From the NCBI GenBank assembly GCA_963829725.1, contig CAWHJW010000021.1:1-64000 (forward strand): DNA of 64,000 bases, in the 5' to 3' direction. Below, piece by piece: positions 16,964 through 26,651 of the stretch. Position 1 is the stretch's first letter, and each line of letters begins with the position of its first letter. Under the pieces are notes generated by a model that saw only the letters and a list, made by a program, of their open reading frames with translations, searched no databases and was not told the origin of the DNA. The stretch is from RYN-230 sp963829725. Its GTDB lineage: Bacteria > Actinomycetota > Actinomycetes > Streptosporangiales > Streptosporangiaceae. The translations under genes and the position numbers were made by a program.

Positions 16964-19228
16964 TCATGACGCTCGCCAGCGGTCCGCCTCCGCCTGCCGT
17001 ACCCGGCGGTGCCGGGCCGCTGGCCGCACGCGCTGAGGCATCCGGCGCCCGGTCAGCCGGTCGCGGCGAGGCTGGGGATGGCAGGCTCGCAGGGCAGGGC
17101 GCCGACGACCGTGGTGCCGCGACCCGGCGCGGAGCTGACGGTCAGACTGCCGCCTAGCTAGGGCTGCGAGCCGGTCGCGCATGCCCTGCAGGCCCGAGCC
17201 GGTCACCGGGCCGGCCAGGTCGAAGCCCGCGCCGTCGTCGGTCACGCGGAACGTGAGCCGCCCGCCTGCCTGCCGCAGCTCCACGGTCGCCAGCGACGCC
17301 GCCGCGTACTTCGCGACGTTCTGCAGAGCCTCAAGCACGCAGAAGTACACCGTCGCCTCGGCCTCGCGGGTCAGCCGCCCGACGCCGTCGGCGTCGACGT
17401 GCACGGGCGTCGGCGCGCGGTCGGCCTGCGCGCGCAGCGCCGCCGCGAGGCCGCGGTCGGCAAGAAGCGGCGGGTAGATCCCCCGTGCCAGCGCACGCAG
17501 GTCGTCGCTGGCGGCGTGCAGGCCGTCGCGCAGCTGCCCGACGAGCTCCCTGACCTGCCCGGGGTCGTCGGCCGCGGCATCCAGGACGGCCAGTCCCACG
17601 CTGAGCGCGACCAGCTGCTGCTGGGCCCCGTCGTGCAGGTTGCGCTCGATCCGCTGCCGCTCGTCGTCCTGGGCGCGCACCAGCCGCCGCCGCGAGGCGC
17701 GCAGGGTGTCGATGGTGGCACGCAGCTCCGCGGTGAGGCGGACGTTGCGGAGCGCGAGTCCGGCCTGCGAGGCAAGGTCGGTCAGCAGCTTGTCCTCCGC
17801 CGCCGAGACCGGGTCGCTGCGCGCCTTCTCCAGCGTGATGGCGCCGAGCAGATCGCCCTGGTGGTAGACGCCCGCAGCCCGGGCGACCTGGCTGACCCGC
17901 AGCAGCCGGGCCGTACCGGCGACCACGGGGCCGGCGAGCACGGCGGGCGGCGCGGCAGGTTCGGCGCCCTCCGGCCAGACGGCCCGGGACACCAGCCCGT
18001 CCCCGACCACGACGAAGACCTCGACGCGCACCGCGCCGGTCGCGCCGGTGAGCAGCGCGGCCAGCCGGGTGGGCGCGGCGTCGGCGTCGAGCTGGCCGGC
18101 CATGTCCTGGGCGAAGCCGGCGAGCACCTGATACGGGGAGCTGCGCTTGCCGTACACGAGGCGGTTCGCGAGCACGGCCGCCCGCTGGCGCACCGGGTGG
18201 AACAGCACCGCCACCGCGACCGCGGCCGCGACAGTGAGCACCGGTCCACCTCCGTAGCCCGCGAGCGTACCGATGCCGACCACGATGCCGGCGTAGACAG
18301 CGGTCAGGGCCGCGGACAGCAGGCCGTAGCTGACCGCGCGGGTAATGATGACGTCGATCTGGTACAGCCCGTACTTGAGCACCGCGACCGCGATCGCGAT
18401 CGGGAAGCCGGCCAGCCCGATCACGGTGGCGGCCGCCTCCGCCACCGCGGTCAGCACCGCCGGCCAGGTCCCTGCGATACGCGACGTCGCGATCACGACC
18501 AGCGCACAGGCGATCATGGCGGCCGTCGTGAACGCGATCCACTTGATCTGCTGGCGCTGCTCGCGGTCGCCGGACCTGTACCGGGTGATCATGGCCGCCG
18601 TCGAGGTCGCCTCCACGGCGAGGAACACCGCCCATAGGGCGCTGATCGTGCCGATCACCAGCAGCGGCCCGGGCAGCGACCGCACGCCCAGCGGGTTCTG
18701 GACGACCGCCGAGACGCCGCCGGGGGCGGGCAGGCCGATGGATCCCGGGTGAATCGCAGTCTCGATCAGGGCCAGCGCGATCAGCATCAGGCAAAGGGCG
18801 CCGGCCGGCCGCCACCGCCGTGACGGCAGCTGCCCGGTCGGGAAAAGCAGGAACATGAACGCGATCCCGGTGACGAGCAGGACGAACGAACACTCGGCCA
18901 GCAGGCCGGCCAGGGCGGCGCCCGGCAGGGTGCCGGGGTTCTTGGTGCCGATCACCGCGTAGGCGGAGGCGAGCGAGACGACGGCGGTGGCCATGCCCCC
19001 GCTGAGCAGGAACCAGCCGACGACGTTGCCCGCGCGGCGGACGATCAGCGCTCCGAGGGTCGCGTACAGGATCGCCGCCGGCACCGCACCCGCGCTGGAG
19101 ATCGCGTCACTGGTCGCCAGGTACCGCCAGGCGAGCACGTTCCCCGCGATACCGGCCAAGGCGACCGCGACGACCAGCACCCACGCGAGCCCGGCGCCCC
19201 CGCGCAGCCGGCGGCTGACGTCGGTCAT
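16964..19228 (-). CDS. NarL-type sensor histidine kinase with frameshifted C-terminus
   Basis: 754 codons. About 330 N-terminal residues form many transmembrane helices, then come a GAF-like region, a HisKA_3 dimerisation helix with the phospho-acceptor (ERNLHDGAQQQ) and the HATPase domain (VTDDGAGFD, GSGLQGMRDRLAAL). Just after that last motif, near 17155, the frame is wrong: one base of difference restores GSLTVSSAPGRGTTVVGALP, ending at a stop at 17053. The printed C-terminus (RQSDRQLRAGS onward) is therefore out of frame, and the G3 ATP box is lost. This is either a real mutation or an assembly error. It overlaps the upstream small membrane gene (ATGA). No response regulator lies beside it. 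Confidence 0.8.
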   Translation of the reverse strand: MTDVSRRLRGGAGLAWVLVVAVALAGIAGNVLAWRYLATSDAISSAGAVPAAILYATLGALIVRRAGNVVGWFLLSGGMATAVVSLASAYAVIGTKNPGTLPGAALAGLLAECSFVLLVTGIAFMFLLFPTGQLPSRRWRPAGALCLMLIALALIETAIHPGSIGLPAPGGVSAVVQNPLGVRSLPGPLLVIGTISALWAVFLAVEATSTAAMITRYRSGDREQRQQIKWIAFTTAAMIACALVVIATSRIAGTWPAVLTAVAEAAATVIGLAGFPIAIAVAVLKYGLYQIDVIITRAVSYGLLSAALTAVYAGIVVGIGTLAGYGGGPVLTVAAAVAVAVLFHPVRQRAAVLANRLVYGKRSSPYQVLAGFAQDMAGQLDADAAPTRLAALLTGATGAVRVEVFVVVGDGLVSRAVWPEGAEPAAPPAVLAGPVVAGTARLLRVSQVARAAGVYHQGDLLGAITLEKARSDPVSAAEDKLLTDLASQAGLALRNVRLTAELRATIDTLRASRRRLVRAQDDERQRIERNLHDGAQQQLVALSVGLAVLDAAADDPGQVRELVGQLRDGLHAASDDLRALARGIYPPLLADRGLAAALRAQADRAPTPVHVDADGVGRLTREAEATVYFCVLEALQNVAKYAAASLATVELRQAGGRLTFRVTDDGAGFDLAGPVTGSGLQGMRDRLAALARRQSDRQLRAGSRHHGRRRPALRACHPQPRRDRLTGRRMPQRVRPAARHRRVRQAEADRWRAS

Positions 19229-19668
19229 GAGGCGCGGCGCCCCGACCAGACGTACAGATAGGCCGGAAGGGCCAGGATGAGCAGGCCATCGGTGGCGTGC
19301 AGCGCACCGAAGATCACGTGGTCGTCGGCCAGGCCGGCCAGCAGGCTCTGCAGGAACGACGTCATCAGCACGAGCAGCACGGCGCCGACGACGGCGCGTG
19401 TGCCCGGCCGGGCGATCAGCGTGAGGATCAGGATGATGATCGCGGCTCCCGCCATCGCGAACCCGAGCATCCGGTGCGGGTCCATCGCCGGGTCGCCCGC
19501 GCCGTGCAGGAGCTTGAACGTCCCGAGCCCGGCTAGGAAGATCTGAACGACCCCGGCGGCCAGGAACACCGCCAGCGCCCAGCGGTAGACGGCCAGCGCG
19601 CGGCCTCCCGGCGTGGCCGTCCCTGGCGGGCTGCTCGTGCCGGCCGCTGTCGTCGTGCTCTCGTTCAT
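19225..19668 (-). CDS. DUF6220-like four-helix membrane protein
   Basis: 147 residues with four predicted membrane helices (YRWALAVFLAAGVVQIFLAG, AMAGAAIIILILTLIA, VVGAVLLVLMTSFLQSLL, LHATDGLLILALPAYLYVW) and a disordered Thr/Pro-rich N-terminus. Layout and motifs match DUF6220-type proteins. Its stop overlaps the kinase start, so the two are co-translated. It may be an accessory membrane partner of the kinase, which is inference. Confidence 0.65.
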   Translation of the reverse strand: MNESTTTAAGTSSPPGTATPGGRALAVYRWALAVFLAAGVVQIFLAGLGTFKLLHGAGDPAMDPHRMLGFAMAGAAIIILILTLIARPGTRAVVGAVLLVLMTSFLQSLLAGLADDHVIFGALHATDGLLILALPAYLYVWSGRRAS

Positions 19669-19855
19669 CTCAGGCCCCCTGCGGTCCCGGCCGCGGCCCA
19701 GGAGGAGGCCCGCGGCGCCGATATCACCGGACGCTAGGCCTCCGGCGCCGCGCGGCCCACGGTGCCAGCCACCGGACCCGGGGTGAGGCTGACCGCAGGC
19801 GTACCTGCGGCCTGCCTCCTACCGCTCGGCAGGCGACCGGGCTCACACTGGGGCT
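19669..19855. promoter_or_regulatory. Divergent promoter region between two kinase loci
   Basis: 187 bp separating the minus-strand DUF6220/kinase pair from the plus-strand kinase/regulator pair. Both transcription units must start here. No specific operator was recognised. Confidence 0.4.
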
Positions 19856-21985
19856 ATGCGCGCTGTCAGCTGGATGTTCGCCGTGGTGGGCGGCTGCGCG
19901 CTGATCGTCGCGGTGGTGGGCAACCTGGCCGGCGGTGACCTGGCCGGGGCCGGCTGGGTCCTCATCGGCCCGGCGCCGATCTACGCGGTTGGCCTGGCCG
20001 GCGCGTTCCGCGGCCGCGGGCACCCGGTCGCCGTCTGGCTGCTGGCGGGCGGCAGCTTGTTCATGCTGAGCGGCTGCCTGGGCGACGTGCTGCTCCCGCA
20101 CGCCGGAGCGGCCGCGGGCTGGGTCGCGTTCGCAGCCTTGTGCGCGGACACCGCATCCGAAGTCGCTGGGATGGGGCTGATCGGCCTGTTCCCGACGGGA
20201 AGGCCGGACCGTGCCTGGCAGCGCGCGGTGCTGATCGCGGCGGCCGGCCTCGCGCTGCTGGTGCCCGTCCTCGTGCTGGCGTCCAGCCCGACGTCGCCTC
20301 GGGACCCCTTCGCCGACCCGGGCGCAACTCCGCCTGCCAGCCCGATCTTCCTGGCGTGGGCCCGGCCCGCGTCAGCGGCCGCGAACGTGGCCTACCAGGC
20401 GTTCGCGGCAGTGGCGCTCGTCGGGGTGGTCATGTTGTACCTGCGGTACCGGCGCGCACCGCAGGTACAGCGGCGCCAGATCCGGCTGGCGCTGATCGGC
20501 ATGGCCAGTGCCCTGGCGGTGTTCGCGACGCAGCTCGCGCTGGTCTGGACTGGCGGCCAGGGACCCGGCTGGGCCGCCGTGGCCCTCGTGCTCTGGATCA
20601 TCGGGCTGTCGCTCGTGCTCGGCTCGCTCATCGTCGCGCTCTCCCCGGAGGAACTGCTCGGCATCGACCGGTCGGCGCGCAGGATCGCGGTGCACCGGGG
20701 CCTGCGGGTGCTGGCCGCGACCGGCTATGTCGCGATCGCGGCCACGCTGGGCATCCTGGCCAGCAGGTACCTGCCTGACGGGGCGGCGATCGTGGTGGCC
20801 GCGGGCGCGGCCCTGGCATTCCAGCCCGCCCAGCGCAGGCTGGAACGGATCGCCGACCGGTGGGCGTTCGGCGCCAGGCTGGACGGCTACGACGTGCTGA
20901 GCCGGTTCGGCACGCTGCTCCAGGCAGCGCCCGCTCCCGACAGCCTGCTCGCGCAGCTTGCCGAGGAGATCTGCCAGGCGCTGCGTCTGAGCTGGGTCAC
21001 AGTCCGGCTCGACGTCCACGCGGAAGGCGTAGCCAGCCCGCTGGCTGGCTACGCCGTCGCGGGTCCGGGCGACCAGGCCGGTCACGGTGAGCACACCGTG
21101 CGTGGCGAGCACGACGGGTCCGACCTGGTCGTGCCACTGGTGCATGGCGGCGAGGTGCTCGGCGCGATCGAGTGCGGGCCGCGGCGGGGCGGGTCGCTGC
21201 TCGACGAGGACCGGCGCCTGCTCGCACACCTGGCGGGCCAGGCCGCCGCGGCCGTCAGGAACCTGCGCCTGAGCGCGCAGCTCGCCGGGCGGCTCGAGGT
21301 GATCAAGCGGCAGGCCGCGGAGCTGGCAGCGTCGCGGGCGCGGGTGGTGCTCGCCCAGGACGCCGAGCGGCGGCGGATCCAGCGCGACCTGCACGACGGG
21401 TTCCAGCAGGAGGTGGTCGTGCTGACCGCCAAGCTGGCGCTGGCCAGGCAGTGGCTGCGGCGCGGCGACCAGCGGGCCGGCCAGGCGCTCGGCGAGTTGC
21501 AGGCCGACCTCGGCGGCCTGCTCGCGGACCTGCGCGAGTTCGCGCACGCCATCCACCCGCCTGTGCTCGCCGACCAGGGCCTGCTCGAGGCGATCGAGGC
21601 CCAGGCCAGCAGGCTGCCGGTTGAGGTCATCATCGACGCGGACCCAGCGCTGCGCGGCCAGCGGTACGCGCAGCACGTCGAGTCCGTGGCCTGGTACGTC
21701 GTGGCCGAGGCGCTGACCAATGTTGTCAAGCACGCAAACGCGCGGCGGGTGACCGTCGCGCTCGCGCAGCCGAACGGCAGCCTCACCGTGGAGGTCAACG
21801 ACGACGGATGCGGGTTCGACCCGGCAGCCGCGCGCGGGCTCGGCCTGGCCGGCCTCGCCGACCGGGTGTCGATCGTTGACGGCGAGCTGACCGTCAACAG
21901 CGGCACCGGGCGCGGGACCACGCTGCGCGCCCAGGTTCCGCTTCGCCGCTCCGATCATGCCGGGGACGGTGCGCCGCATGACTGA
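19856..21985 (+). CDS. NarL-type sensor histidine kinase
   Basis: 709 residues: about eight membrane helices in the first 330 residues, a GAF-like segment (QLAEEICQALRLSWVTVRLD to LLAHLAGQAAAAVRN), a coiled linker, HisKA_3 with RIQRDLHDGFQQE (phospho-acceptor His) and HATPase (ALTNVVKHANARR, NDDGCGFDP, GLGLAGLADRV, GTGRGTTLRAQ). All ATP-binding boxes are intact, unlike the neighbouring kinase. It overlaps the response regulator start by eight bases. It phosphorylates that regulator; the signal is unknown. Confidence 0.88.
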   Translation: MRAVSWMFAVVGGCALIVAVVGNLAGGDLAGAGWVLIGPAPIYAVGLAGAFRGRGHPVAVWLLAGGSLFMLSGCLGDVLLPHAGAAAGWVAFAALCADTASEVAGMGLIGLFPTGRPDRAWQRAVLIAAAGLALLVPVLVLASSPTSPRDPFADPGATPPASPIFLAWARPASAAANVAYQAFAAVALVGVVMLYLRYRRAPQVQRRQIRLALIGMASALAVFATQLALVWTGGQGPGWAAVALVLWIIGLSLVLGSLIVALSPEELLGIDRSARRIAVHRGLRVLAATGYVAIAATLGILASRYLPDGAAIVVAAGAALAFQPAQRRLERIADRWAFGARLDGYDVLSRFGTLLQAAPAPDSLLAQLAEEICQALRLSWVTVRLDVHAEGVASPLAGYAVAGPGDQAGHGEHTVRGEHDGSDLVVPLVHGGEVLGAIECGPRRGGSLLDEDRRLLAHLAGQAAAAVRNLRLSAQLAGRLEVIKRQAAELAASRARVVLAQDAERRRIQRDLHDGFQQEVVVLTAKLALARQWLRRGDQRAGQALGELQADLGGLLADLREFAHAIHPPVLADQGLLEAIEAQASRLPVEVIIDADPALRGQRYAQHVESVAWYVVAEALTNVVKHANARRVTVALAQPNGSLTVEVNDDGCGFDPAAARGLGLAGLADRVSIVDGELTVNSGTGRGTTLRAQVPLRRSDHAGDGAPHD

Positions 21986-22700
21986 GCACCTGCAGATCGT
22001 GATCGCCGACGACAACTACCTGGTCAGGGAGGGGACGCGCCAGCTACTTGAGGCCTCGGGCGAGGTCACCGTGGAGGCTGCGGTCGGCTCGGCACCCGAG
22101 CTGCTCGACGCGGTGCGGCGCCGCCGTCCGGACGCGGTGCTGACCGACATCCGGATGCCGGTGCCGGCCGGAGCCCACGGCGACCAGGCGCCGGCCATGG
22201 AGGGCATCGACGCCGCGCACGCGATCAAAATGTCGGAGCCGCGTGTCGGCGTCGTGATCTTGTCGCAGTACGCGGACGAGTCCTACGCGTTCGAGCTGTT
22301 CCGCAACGGCACGGCAGGCCTGGCGTACCTGCTCAAAGACCGCGTCGGCGACCTGGACCAGCTGCTCAGCGCGCTGCGCGCGGTCGCGGCCGGCGGCTCG
22401 GTCATCGACCCTCAGGTGGTCGATGCCCTGGTCAGCCGGCGCGCCCGGCTGCAGTCCTCGCCAGTGGCCAGGCTCAGCCCTCGGGAGCTCGACGTGCTAC
22501 GCGAGATGGCGCAGGGCCGCGGCAACGCTGGCATCGCCCAGGCGCTGCACCTGTCGGAGTCCTCAGTCGAGAAGCACGTCAACGCGATCTTCACCAAACT
22601 GGACCTGGCCAGCGAGCAGCAGGTGCACCGGCGTGTCGCGGCCGTGCTCACGTTCCTGCGCGACGCGGGCCTGCAACCGCGCCAGTCGCCGGGCGGCTGA
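21978..22700 (+). CDS. NarL/LuxR-family response regulator
   Basis: 240 residues. The receiver domain has acidic Asp11/Asp12 and phospho-acceptor Asp57 (VLTDIRMP). There is a short insertion after that loop (PAGAHGDQAPAMEGI), common in actinobacterial members. The C-terminal LuxR HTH runs LSPRELDVLREMAQGRGNAG to VEKHVNAIFTKLDL. It overlaps the kinase gene, so the pair forms one unit. ATG 21978 is preferred; ATG 21957 in the same frame adds seven residues. Confidence 0.9.
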   Translation: MTEHLQIVIADDNYLVREGTRQLLEASGEVTVEAAVGSAPELLDAVRRRRPDAVLTDIRMPVPAGAHGDQAPAMEGIDAAHAIKMSEPRVGVVILSQYADESYAFELFRNGTAGLAYLLKDRVGDLDQLLSALRAVAAGGSVIDPQVVDALVSRRARLQSSPVARLSPRELDVLREMAQGRGNAGIAQALHLSESSVEKHVNAIFTKLDLASEQQVHRRVAAVLTFLRDAGLQPRQSPGG

Positions 22701-23084
22701 TGAGGTCGCGGGCATTTGCGCGTACCTGGCTTGTTGACCGGGTGAGCGGCGGCCGAGTTCGCCTCTCCGCAGCTAAGCCCACCGGCGTGGCCATTGGCAA
22801 AGCACCCCGCCAGGCTTCCCCGCGAGTGAGTGGGGCAGCAGCGTGGCTGACGCCGCGGCGATCATGCCATCCACCGACAGAGGCCTCACGCCGCGACCAG
22901 CCTGGCTGCCCGTGCGACGCCACCGTGAGGTGTGTATGAAGATAGGAGACTGACCCGGCGATCAGCGCCAGCAACCCCTACGCAGCCGGTCGTGGTTCAC
23001 CGGATCCACCGATCCGCCCCGCGACTCATGACCAGCCCGCAACTGCGAAAACACCAGCCAGCACACATTGGGATTTGGGTGTAA
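22701..23084. other. Intergenic, no gene seen
   Basis: About 380 bp between the response regulator and the next tRNA scar. No supported coding frame. The minus-strand peptide VSEGGLHPNP across its end is antisense to the tRNA scar. Confidence 0.4.
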
Positions 23085-23099
23085 TCCCCCCTCGGACAC
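23085..23099 (+). repeat. tRNA-Leu-like 3' end scar
   Basis: Third exact copy of TCCCCCCTCGGACAC. The preceding bases (GGGATTTGGGTGTAA) are a worn T-arm. A decayed serine recombinase starts about 125 bp to the right. Confidence 0.65.
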
Positions 23100-23225
23100 G
23101 TTAAACCCCATGGCGGGCTGTTTCCGGGCATGCCGGGATGTCACCCGGGCGCAGGCTCCCGCCAGCGCCGGGCGACCGGCGGTTCCTTTTCCCCTCCTTC
23201 CGGTGCGGGGCTCTCTGGCCCGGGG

Positions 23226-24024
23226 TTAGCTTGCTTTCCTGGTGGCAGTCTTGATGGGTTTCGTGGCCTTGATGGGTTCGGCGGTGCCTGCCTGCAGGGT
23301 GCCCGCGACCGGGTCCCAGGTGAGGGTGACCTCGTGCTCGCGCAGGTACCCGATCACGTCCTCGGCGCTGGCCGGCGGTGGCACGTCCATCCCGCGGCGG
23401 GTCCGGCGCGCCGGGGGCAACACTGATCAGCAGCAAGTACATGGCGGGTAGCTGCGGCAGGATGCGGTCCTCGCGAACGTGGGCGTTCCGGCGCCGGCCC
23501 GGATCGGCTGACGCGGCGCTGCTGTGGCCGTGACGGCACCGGTAGGCGGCCTTGCCGTTGGACCAGGCTGATTCCATCCGCCGCCCGCATATCCCGCAGG
23601 CAAGCAGCCCGGCCAGCCGGTACCGGCGCTGGTGCGGCGCGGCCGGGCCGGCCGGGGGTGCGGGGCCGCGGGCGGCGCTGATGTCCTGGGCGGCGATGAA
23701 GTCAGCCTCGCTGACCAGCCCCGGGTGCGCGGGACGGGCGGAGATGACCCACCCGCCGGGGAGGTTCCACCGCTGCACCTGCTTACGGCCCAGGGCGATG
23801 TCGGCCGGGTCGGCCAGGTCGGTGTCGGTCCGCTGCCGGTTCCATACCTGACGGCCGGTGTAGCGCGGGTTGGCCAGGATCGTCGCCACCGTGCGTACCG
23901 TCCACGCCGCACCGCTGCGGTGCCGGTTCCGCCCGGGTCGGCGGCCGTCGGCGGCCAGCCCGGAGACCGGCGCGGCAGCCGTCCGACGGCGGGTTCGACG
24001 CCTCCTGCCACCGCGTCGTCCCAT
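23226..24024 (-). pseudogene. Large serine recombinase, N-terminus missing and frameshifted
   Basis: The Recombinase domain (TVATILANPRYTGRQVWNRQ, LVSEADFIAAQ) and the zinc-ribbon (LLACGICGRRMES, YRCRHGHSS) are present. The resolvase catalytic domain with the nucleophilic Ser is absent. Near 23430 the frame changes: PPASAEDVIGYLREHEV and TLTWDPVAGTLQAG are the expected ending but lie in a different frame. Non-functional. Confidence 0.75.
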
Positions 24025-24075
24025 CGGCGAGGACGATGCAAAGGAATTCGTCGTCGGCCTACACCACTCCAGCAG

Positions 24076-24660
24076 CTACCCGGCCGCGTCCCCGGTGCGC
24101 AGGTCGGCAATGAGGTGGCCGGCGGAGACGTTGTCGCCTACGGCGACCCGGACGGCGGCGATGGTCCCTGCCACGGGCGCCGGGATGTCCAACGTGGCTT
24201 TGTCGGACTCCAGGGTGATCAGCGGGTCTTTGTCGCTGACCACGTCACCGGCGGCCACATGCACCTCGATCACTGGCACGTCGATGAAATGGCCGATATC
24301 GGGGACCGTTATCTTGATGACTTCGTCAGTCCCGCCAGGCGAGCTGTCGCCTGGCGGTTCGGCCGACGCGGCGGCCGCGTCCTCGGTGACGCGCTCCTTT
24401 ACCGGCGCCGCGGCCGGGCCGCCAGACCCTGGTCCGGCGTCGAGCCGGAGGATGAGGTCCCCGGCCGATACCCGGTCACCGACCCGGGTGGCGACTTCGC
24501 CGGCTGTTCCCGCGACCGGCGCAGGAACGTCCAGTGTGGCCTTGTCCGACTCCAGCGTGATGAGAGGATCCTCGGCGGCTACTACGTCGCCGGCGGCCAC
24601 ATGCACCTCGATCACCAGCACGTCAACGAAGTGGCCGATGTCTGGAACGGTGATATCCAC
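24076..24660 (-). CDS. Tandem lipoyl-domain protein (E2-like, no catalytic domain)
   Basis: 194 residues holding two lipoyl domains, each with the lipoylation motif ESDKATLDVPAPVAG or ESDKATLDIPAPVAG, and the start VDITVPDIGHFVDV or IKITVPDIGHFIDV. An Ala/Pro-rich linker joins them. The E3/E1-binding and acyltransferase domains of dihydrolipoamide acyltransferases are missing, so this is either a truncated E2 or a free-standing lipoyl carrier. GTG 24660 follows CTGGAG. No E1 or E3 gene is nearby, and both sides are mobile debris, so a fragment is the likelier reading. Confidence 0.7.
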   Translation of the reverse strand: MDITVPDIGHFVDVLVIEVHVAAGDVVAAEDPLITLESDKATLDVPAPVAGTAGEVATRVGDRVSAGDLILRLDAGPGSGGPAAAPVKERVTEDAAAASAEPPGDSSPGGTDEVIKITVPDIGHFIDVPVIEVHVAAGDVVSDKDPLITLESDKATLDIPAPVAGTIAAVRVAVGDNVSAGHLIADLRTGDAAG

Positions 24661-24854
24661 GTGAGGCTCCAGGGAGGAAGAGGAGGCGGCGGGAATTCTG
24701 CCTAGGCGGCGGTCAGAGCAGGAGCCGGCACATTGAGGTTTCTCACTAAGGTCGTTCCGATCATCCGGGACATGACAGGGACACCAGGCAGACACGCTGA
24801 CTTTACGGTATATCAGCGGGGCAGGGACGGAGCCGCCGGTAGAAAGAGATCTCA

Positions 24855-25234
24855 GTGAAGATCCCCGGGGCCGCCCAGGTGCTCGCGCTACGCGAGCTTC
24901 CCGACGCGCTGCCCGGCCGGATGCAGATTGTCGAGCTGTGGCCGTTTTCCCAGGGCGAGCTGGAACAGTCTCCCGATGCCTTCATAGACGCCGCGTTCGC
25001 CTGCGGCCCCGCCCTGTCCCGGATCTCACCGTTGCGCAAGCGCGACTACCTCGACCGCGTCGTGTGCGGCGGCTACCCAGAGGCGATCCGCCGGGCCCGC
25101 GCCGCCGCGCGGCCTCCTTCGACTCCTACCTGGCGAACCTCATCGAGCGCGACGTCCAGGAACTGGCAGCGCTCGAACGCCGGGGCGACCTCCGCCGGGT
25201 GCTGGCGCCGCTGGCCGGCCCGTTCCGGCGGCCT
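24855..25234 (+). pseudogene. AAA/DUF4143 ATPase, left fragment
   Basis: The sequence ALRELPDALPGRMQIVELWP and RDYLDRVVCGGYPEAIRR is the middle of the AAA_14/DUF4143 ATPase family. The P-loop part is missing upstream. A frameshift near 25110 moves the continuation (FDSYLANLIERDVQELAALE) to another frame. The sequence stops at ARSGGL, where the IS1634-type remnant is inserted. Confidence 0.75.
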
Positions 25235-26537
25235 CTAGGGCTCTTCTTCCAGGGCGGCGCGGGCATCCGGGTCGGCGGACCAGGTCAGGCGCAGGTCTTT
25301 GGGCGCCTCGCCGGCCAGCTCCCAGGTGAGGACGCGGCGGATCCAGGGCTTGCGGGTGATGGCCTCGATGTCGGCCTCGACCCTGGCGCGGGGGCGGCGG
25401 GTCTTGCCGCGGGCCAGGGTGGCGGACAGCTCGCCGAGTTTCTTGCCGGCCTTGGCCAGGGTGGTGCCGTCGAACCCGGCCGCCTGGCTTTGATGCAGCT
25501 CCGTGGAGTGGGTCAGGATCGCCCGCCGGTCAATCCCGTAGACGACGCGGCGGGTGTCGAAGGCGGTCAGCCCGCCGAACCGGTCCTCATCGACGGCGGA
25601 GCGGGCGGCGGCGGGCAGGGCGGTCAGGTCCGGGCAGTCCGAGGCCGGGACCGACCCGATGTAGTGCAGTCCGGTGCCGGCCAGGTGGGCGAAGTTGTCG
25701 GCGGAGTTCTGCCCGGCGTCGAAGACCACCGTCATGTCCGCGGCCGCGGCCGGGACCCCAGCCGCGGCGGTGACCGCCTGGTACTGGCCGAGCAGCTGGT
25801 TGACCATGGCGGGGAACTGGGTGACGTCGGGCCGGTCGCCCGGGTATGCGTGCCAGGTCAGCGGGATCCCGCCGTCCCGCGTGACGACCAGGCCCAGGCC
25901 GGCCAGGCGCAGGTCGGCGCGTTTCTGCTTGGCCTTGCCCCGCTGCGCGACCGGCGCCTTGTTATTGGCCGTCGCGATGAACGTGGCGAAATTTGTCATG
26001 TCCAGCGCCACTGAGGACACGTCCACGCCGGACAGTTCCACGATCCGCACCGCGATCGCCCGGGAGATCTCCTCCAGTTGCTCCAGGGTGACGGCGTGCA
26101 TCGCGTCCCAGAAGTACCGGTGATCCAGCGCCGGGACACCGATCCTGGTGAGCCGGTCGCCGGCGGTGGTCTTCCACCAGTCCGCGAACGCCGCCTTGGA
26201 GCACGGGGCGACGAGCCGGTTCAGCGCGGCCAGTGCCAGGTAGGTGCCCGCGGACAGCGCCGCGCCGGCCGGGCGGGAGCCGGTGACCTCGTCGATGACC
26301 GCGGCGACCCCGAGGTCCTCCAGGATTCCCCAGGCGGCGGCCACGTCCCCGAACGCCAGGTGCCGGGTCCGTTCCGGCAGCGCGGCCGCCTCCGCAGCCT
26401 CCATCGCCGCGGCGATGTCCGCGGCGGTACCCAGGTACCGCTCGGAGATCATCTTCGGCTTGCCGTTCAACGCGGCCCATCTCGCGCAGGTACCAGTACG
26501 TCTTACCGCTGACCTTCTTCGGGTACAGGCTCGCCAT
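25235..26537 (-). pseudogene. IS1634-family transposase, frameshifted and 3'-truncated
   Basis: It begins MASLYPKKVSGKTYWYLREM, then changes frame near 26470 into KPKMISERYLGTAADIAAAM and continues with the IS1634 DDE core (ALDMTNFATF, ADMTVVFDAGQNS, LHYIGSVPASD). It stops after DARAALEEEP, about a third short of the usual length, at the junction with the DUF4143 gene. No terminal repeat remains at that end. Confidence 0.8.
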
Positions 26538-26651
26538 GACATTAGGTCATACGCTCATATCGTCATTAAATCAAGCACCCAGGCAGCGTGTCATCAGGGA
26601 AAACGCGTCAAGCTGGCAACCCCGCCGACCTCAGAAAACCATGATCATCTG

